38,349 nucleotides of DNA from Thiococcus pfennigii (GTDB taxonomy: Bacteria; Pseudomonadota; Gammaproteobacteria; Chromatiales; Chromatiaceae). Within the stretch, counting starts at the first letter, position 1, and each line of letters starts with the position of its first letter. Location: positions 1-38,349 of the forward strand of contig NZ_NRRW01000035.1 in the NCBI RefSeq assembly GCF_016583835.1, written 5' to 3'. Positions 35,918-38,349 of this stretch are shown here, one piece after another. The position numbers were made by a program, and so were the translations under genes. A model generated the notes under the pieces. The model saw only the letters and a program-made list of their open reading frames with translations, did not search any database and was not told the DNA's origin.

Positions 35918-37453
35918 TCAGGTCTCGCCCCAGCCGCCGCCGCCCGGCGTCTCGATCCGCAGCCGATCGCCAGGCGCCAGCTCGAGGGCCACCTTGGCCG
36001 GCAGCGGCTCGCCGTTCAACAGGTTGCGCCCCGGCTGCCCGGGGCCGCCGCCGGCGACGCCCCAAGGGCCACGGTGGCGGCGCTCGGTGAGCAGCGTCGC
36101 GCGGGCCGGAGCGAGGAGCTCGAGCTCGCGCACCAGGCCCTCGCCGCCGGGCCGCCGCCCGGCCCCGCCGGAGCCCGGACGCAGGCCATAACGGCACACG
36201 CGCAGCGGAAAGCGCGTCTCGAGGACCTCGATCGGCGTGTTCAGCGTGTTGGTCATATGGGTCTGCACGCCGGACCAGCCCCCGCCGGTGGCGCCGGCGC
36301 CCATGCCGCCGCCCAAGGTCTCGTAATAATCCCAGACCGCCCCGGGCGCGGCGCTGCCCATCGCCAGGTTGTTCATCGTGCCCTGGCTCGCCGCCGGGAT
36401 CCGCTGCGGGTCGGCCTGGGCGAGCGCCCCGAGCACGAGGTCGACGACCCGACTGCTGGTCTCGACATTGCCGGCCGCCACCGCCGCCGGGCGGCCCGCA
36501 TTGAGCAGGCACCCGGGCGGCGCCGCGAGCCGGATCGGGCGAAGGGCGCCGGCACAGGCCGGTGTCTGTGGTGGCATCAGGCAACGGAAGGCGTAAAAGA
36601 CGGCCGCCGCGGTGACGGCCAGCGGGCAGTTGATATTGCCTGCGACCTGCGCCGCGCTCCCGGAGAAGTCGACGGCGGCCGCGCCGTCGGCGAGCGTGAC
36701 GGCGACCTGCAACCGGATGTCGCGGGTACCCTGACCGTCGTCGTCCAGCCAGTCGACGAAGCGGTAGACGCCCGGCGGCAGCGCGGCGATCGCCCCGCGC
36801 GCCAACCGCTCGCCGTAGTCGTTGAGCTCGGCGAGGCCGGTCAGGAAGGCCGAGGTGCCGAGCCGCCCGACGAGCTCCGCGACGCGCTGGGCCCCGGCGC
36901 GATTGGCGGCCACCTGGGCGAGGAAATCGCCGCGCGCATCGCCCGGGCGGCGGGTGGCCGCGACCAGCCGCCCGAGCCAATCCTCGTCGAGGACCCCAGC
37001 CCGGATCAGGTGGCGCGGCGCGATCACCTGCCCCTCCTCGTCGAGCGAGCGCGAGACCGGCATCGAACCCGGTGCGGCGGCACCGATGTCGGCATGATGG
37101 GCGCGGTTGACGACGAAGGCGACCCGCTCGCCACCGCTGAAGACTGGCGCGATCAAGGTCACGTCCGGCAGGTGGGTGCCGCCGAGGAAGGGATCGTTGA
37201 GGATGACCATGTCGCCGGGGACCCACTCCTCGCGCGCGACCAGGTCGGTCATCGCGAAGGCCATGCTGCCCAGGTGCACCGGGATGTGGGCAGCTTGGGC
37301 GCAGAGGCCGCCGGCGGCATCGAAGACGGCGCACGAGTAGTCGAGTCGGTCGCGGATGTTCGTCGAGAAGGCCGCGTTGCGCAACACCGCGCCCATCTCG
37401 TCGCAGACCGCATCGAGGCGGCTGGCGAACAGACTCAACTCGATCGGATCCAT
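35918..37453 (-). CDS. Hydantoinase B / oxoprolinase family protein
   Basis: A 511-residue HyuB-family subunit. [44 protein letters not shown] at the N-terminus, the HIPVHLGSM and [20 protein letters not shown] segments, [17 protein letters not shown] and the C-terminal GGGGWGE are family hallmarks. HyuB proteins act with HyuA in ATP-dependent hydrolysis of hydantoins, 5-oxoproline or related cyclic compounds, or in acetone/acetophenone carboxylases, so the substrate cannot be named. The ATG at 37453 is preferred over a GTG three codons earlier because AGGTGA lies 6 nt upstream. No HyuA is adjacent. Confidence 0.88.
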   Translation of the reverse strand: MDPIELSLFASRLDAVCDEMGAVLRNAAFSTNIRDRLDYSCAVFDAAGGLCAQAAHIPVHLGSMAFAMTDLVAREEWVPGDMVILNDPFLGGTHLPDVTLIAPVFSGGERVAFVVNRAHHADIGAAAPGSMPVSRSLDEEGQVIAPRHLIRAGVLDEDWLGRLVAATRRPGDARGDFLAQVAANRAGAQRVAELVGRLGTSAFLTGLAELNDYGERLARGAIAALPPGVYRFVDWLDDDGQGTRDIRLQVAVTLADGAAAVDFSGSAAQVAGNINCPLAVTAAAVFYAFRCLMPPQTPACAGALRPIRLAAPPGCLLNAGRPAAVAAGNVETSSRVVDLVLGALAQADPQRIPAASQGTMNNLAMGSAAPGAVWDYYETLGGGMGAGATGGGWSGVQTHMTNTLNTPIEVLETRFPLRVCRYGLRPGSGGAGRRPGGEGLVRELELLAPARATLLTERRHRGPWGVAGGGPGQPGRNLLNGEPLPAKVALELAPGDRLRIETPGGGGWGET

Positions 37454-37490
37454 CGCCGTCACCTGCGTGAAGGGGCCTGTGTGAAGGGCG

Positions 37491-37634
37491 CCTCGAAAAA
37501 TTCAAGGTGCCTGCGCGGGGCACGGATGTGCCGCCACTTTCAGTCGCCTAAGCGACTGAACGTGAAGCGAAGCGGACATCGCATTTTCGCTTCGTGTCTT
37601 GAAAAATCGCCCGGATGGCAATTTTTCAAGGTCC
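37491..37634 (+). repeat. Dispersed multi-hairpin element, copy G
   Basis: About 144 bp. It opens with CCTCGAAAAATTCAAGG. The second hairpin has a shifted stem (GGGGCAC-GGAT-GTGCC), the central hairpin is TTCAGTCGC-CTAA-GCGACTGAA with outer CAC/GTG, then GAAGCG...CGCTTC, and a terminal CTTGAAAAAT...ATTTTTCAAG ends near 37630. It lies between the divergent hyuB-like and sodB genes. Confidence 0.9.
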
Positions 37635-37732
37635 CCTGACGATAACGGGGGCGCCGCGGCGATTGAGGTCCGCGGCCGCGGTGCCCATCTAAGGCGACAC
37701 CCGCTATCGGTCCACAGAGGAGAATACAGGAT

Positions 37733-38314
37733 ATGACCCACGAGTTGCCCGCCCTGCCCTATGCCAAGAACGCCCTCGAACCCGTGATCTCCGCGGAGAC
37801 GCTCGACTACCACTACGGCAAGCACCACCAGGCCTACGTCAACAACCTGAACAATCTGATCCCGGGCACCGAGTTCGAATCGCTCCCGCTCGAGGAGATC
37901 GTCATGAAGGCCTCCGGGGGCATCTTCAACAATGCCGCCCAGGTGTGGAATCACAGCTTCTATTGGCAGTGTCTGAGCCCGAACGGCGGCGGCGCCCCGA
38001 GCGGTGCACTGGGCGCGGCGATCGACAAAGCCTTCGGGTCCTTCGACGAATTCAAGAAGCAGTTCTCGCAGGCGGCGGCCGGCAACTTCGGCTCTGGCTG
38101 GACCTGGCTGGTGAAGAACACCGACGGCAGCCTGGAGATCATGAACACCCCCAACGCCGGCACCCCGATGACCGCCGGCAAGAAGGCCTTGCTCACGGTC
38201 GATGTCTGGGAGCACGCCTACTACATCGACTATCGCAACGCCCGGCCCAAGTATCTCGATGAGATCTGGAAGCTGATCGACTGGGACTTCGTCGCCGCCA
38301 ACCACGCGGCCTGA
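37733..38314 (+). CDS. sodB: Superoxide dismutase, Fe type (SodB)
   Basis: Cytoplasmic enzyme that dismutates superoxide to oxygen and hydrogen peroxide. The 193-residue product has the four metal ligands His27, His74 (VWNHSFYW), Asp157 and His161 (DVWEHAYY). Gln70 in NNAAQVWNH and GSGWTWLV are characteristic of the iron type. Length equals that of E. coli SodB. GAGGAG lies about 10 nt before the ATG. Repeat copy G lies upstream. The gene is complete, with 35 bp left in the window after the stop. Confidence 0.96.
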   Translation: MTHELPALPYAKNALEPVISAETLDYHYGKHHQAYVNNLNNLIPGTEFESLPLEEIVMKASGGIFNNAAQVWNHSFYWQCLSPNGGGAPSGALGAAIDKAFGSFDEFKKQFSQAAAGNFGSGWTWLVKNTDGSLEIMNTPNAGTPMTAGKKALLTVDVWEHAYYIDYRNARPKYLDEIWKLIDWDFVAANHAA

Positions 38315-38349
38315 CGTCCCCCCCGGCGCGTATCCCCGACGCGCCACCG

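Overview
The window is a high-GC, densely packed stretch of chromosome from a gammaproteobacterium. The gene content (menaquinone pathway, glycogen metabolism, a DUF2333 protein, pyruvate phosphate dikinase, RNase T, MlaA and an N-acetylglutaminylglutamine-type amidotransferase) suggests a Chromatiales or purple-sulfur-type organism. That lineage call is an inference from gene content, not a measured phylogeny.

Layout. 1-400: the 5' end of a 16S rRNA gene on the minus strand, with its leader, a boxA-like antiterminator and a good sigma-70 promoter. 400-1407: a membrane-anchored alpha/beta hydrolase (minus). 2228-8326: a tight plus-strand men operon (menF-menD-menB-menA-menC), without menE or menH. 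8373-13912: glycogen and maltodextrin genes, with malQ and glgC on the minus strand divergent from glgB. 14156-14365: a cold shock protein. 14924-17109: an NfeD/slipin pair (minus). 17173-17628: moaE. 17673-21507: three minus-strand membrane proteins (DUF2333, DUF502, and a PsiE-domain protein with an extra N-terminal domain). 21986-26446: pabB, a doubtful small ORF and pyruvate phosphate dikinase (minus). 26861-29701: valS, divergent from ppdK. 29883-31042: a Crp/Fnr-family regulator and a DUF2892 membrane protein. 31224-33437: mlaA, rnt and grxD. 33562-37453: minus-strand run of hyuB-like, coiled-coil and asnO-like genes. 37733-38314: Fe superoxide dismutase.

How the genes work together. 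The men operon converts chorismate to demethylmenaquinone, apart from the missing CoA ligase and SHCHC synthase steps. pabB draws on the same chorismate for folate. glgC, glgB and malQ cover ADP-glucose formation, branching and maltodextrin remodelling. ppdK connects pyruvate and PEP. sodB and grxD are oxidative-stress and Fe-S functions.

The most notable non-gene signal is a family of about 145-bp intergenic elements made of consecutive hairpins. There are six recognisable copies and one decayed copy between 13.9 and 37.6 kb, all in the same orientation on the plus strand. Arms of corresponding hairpins differ between copies by paired, compensating changes, and one copy (29719-29864) keeps the fold with a largely different sequence. 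I do not recognise this family. Other points worth a look are a 24-bp perfect palindrome in front of a -10 box upstream of valS, an inverted repeat centred 41 bp before a predicted start site next to the Crp/Fnr gene, and an orphan AsnO-type amidotransferase.
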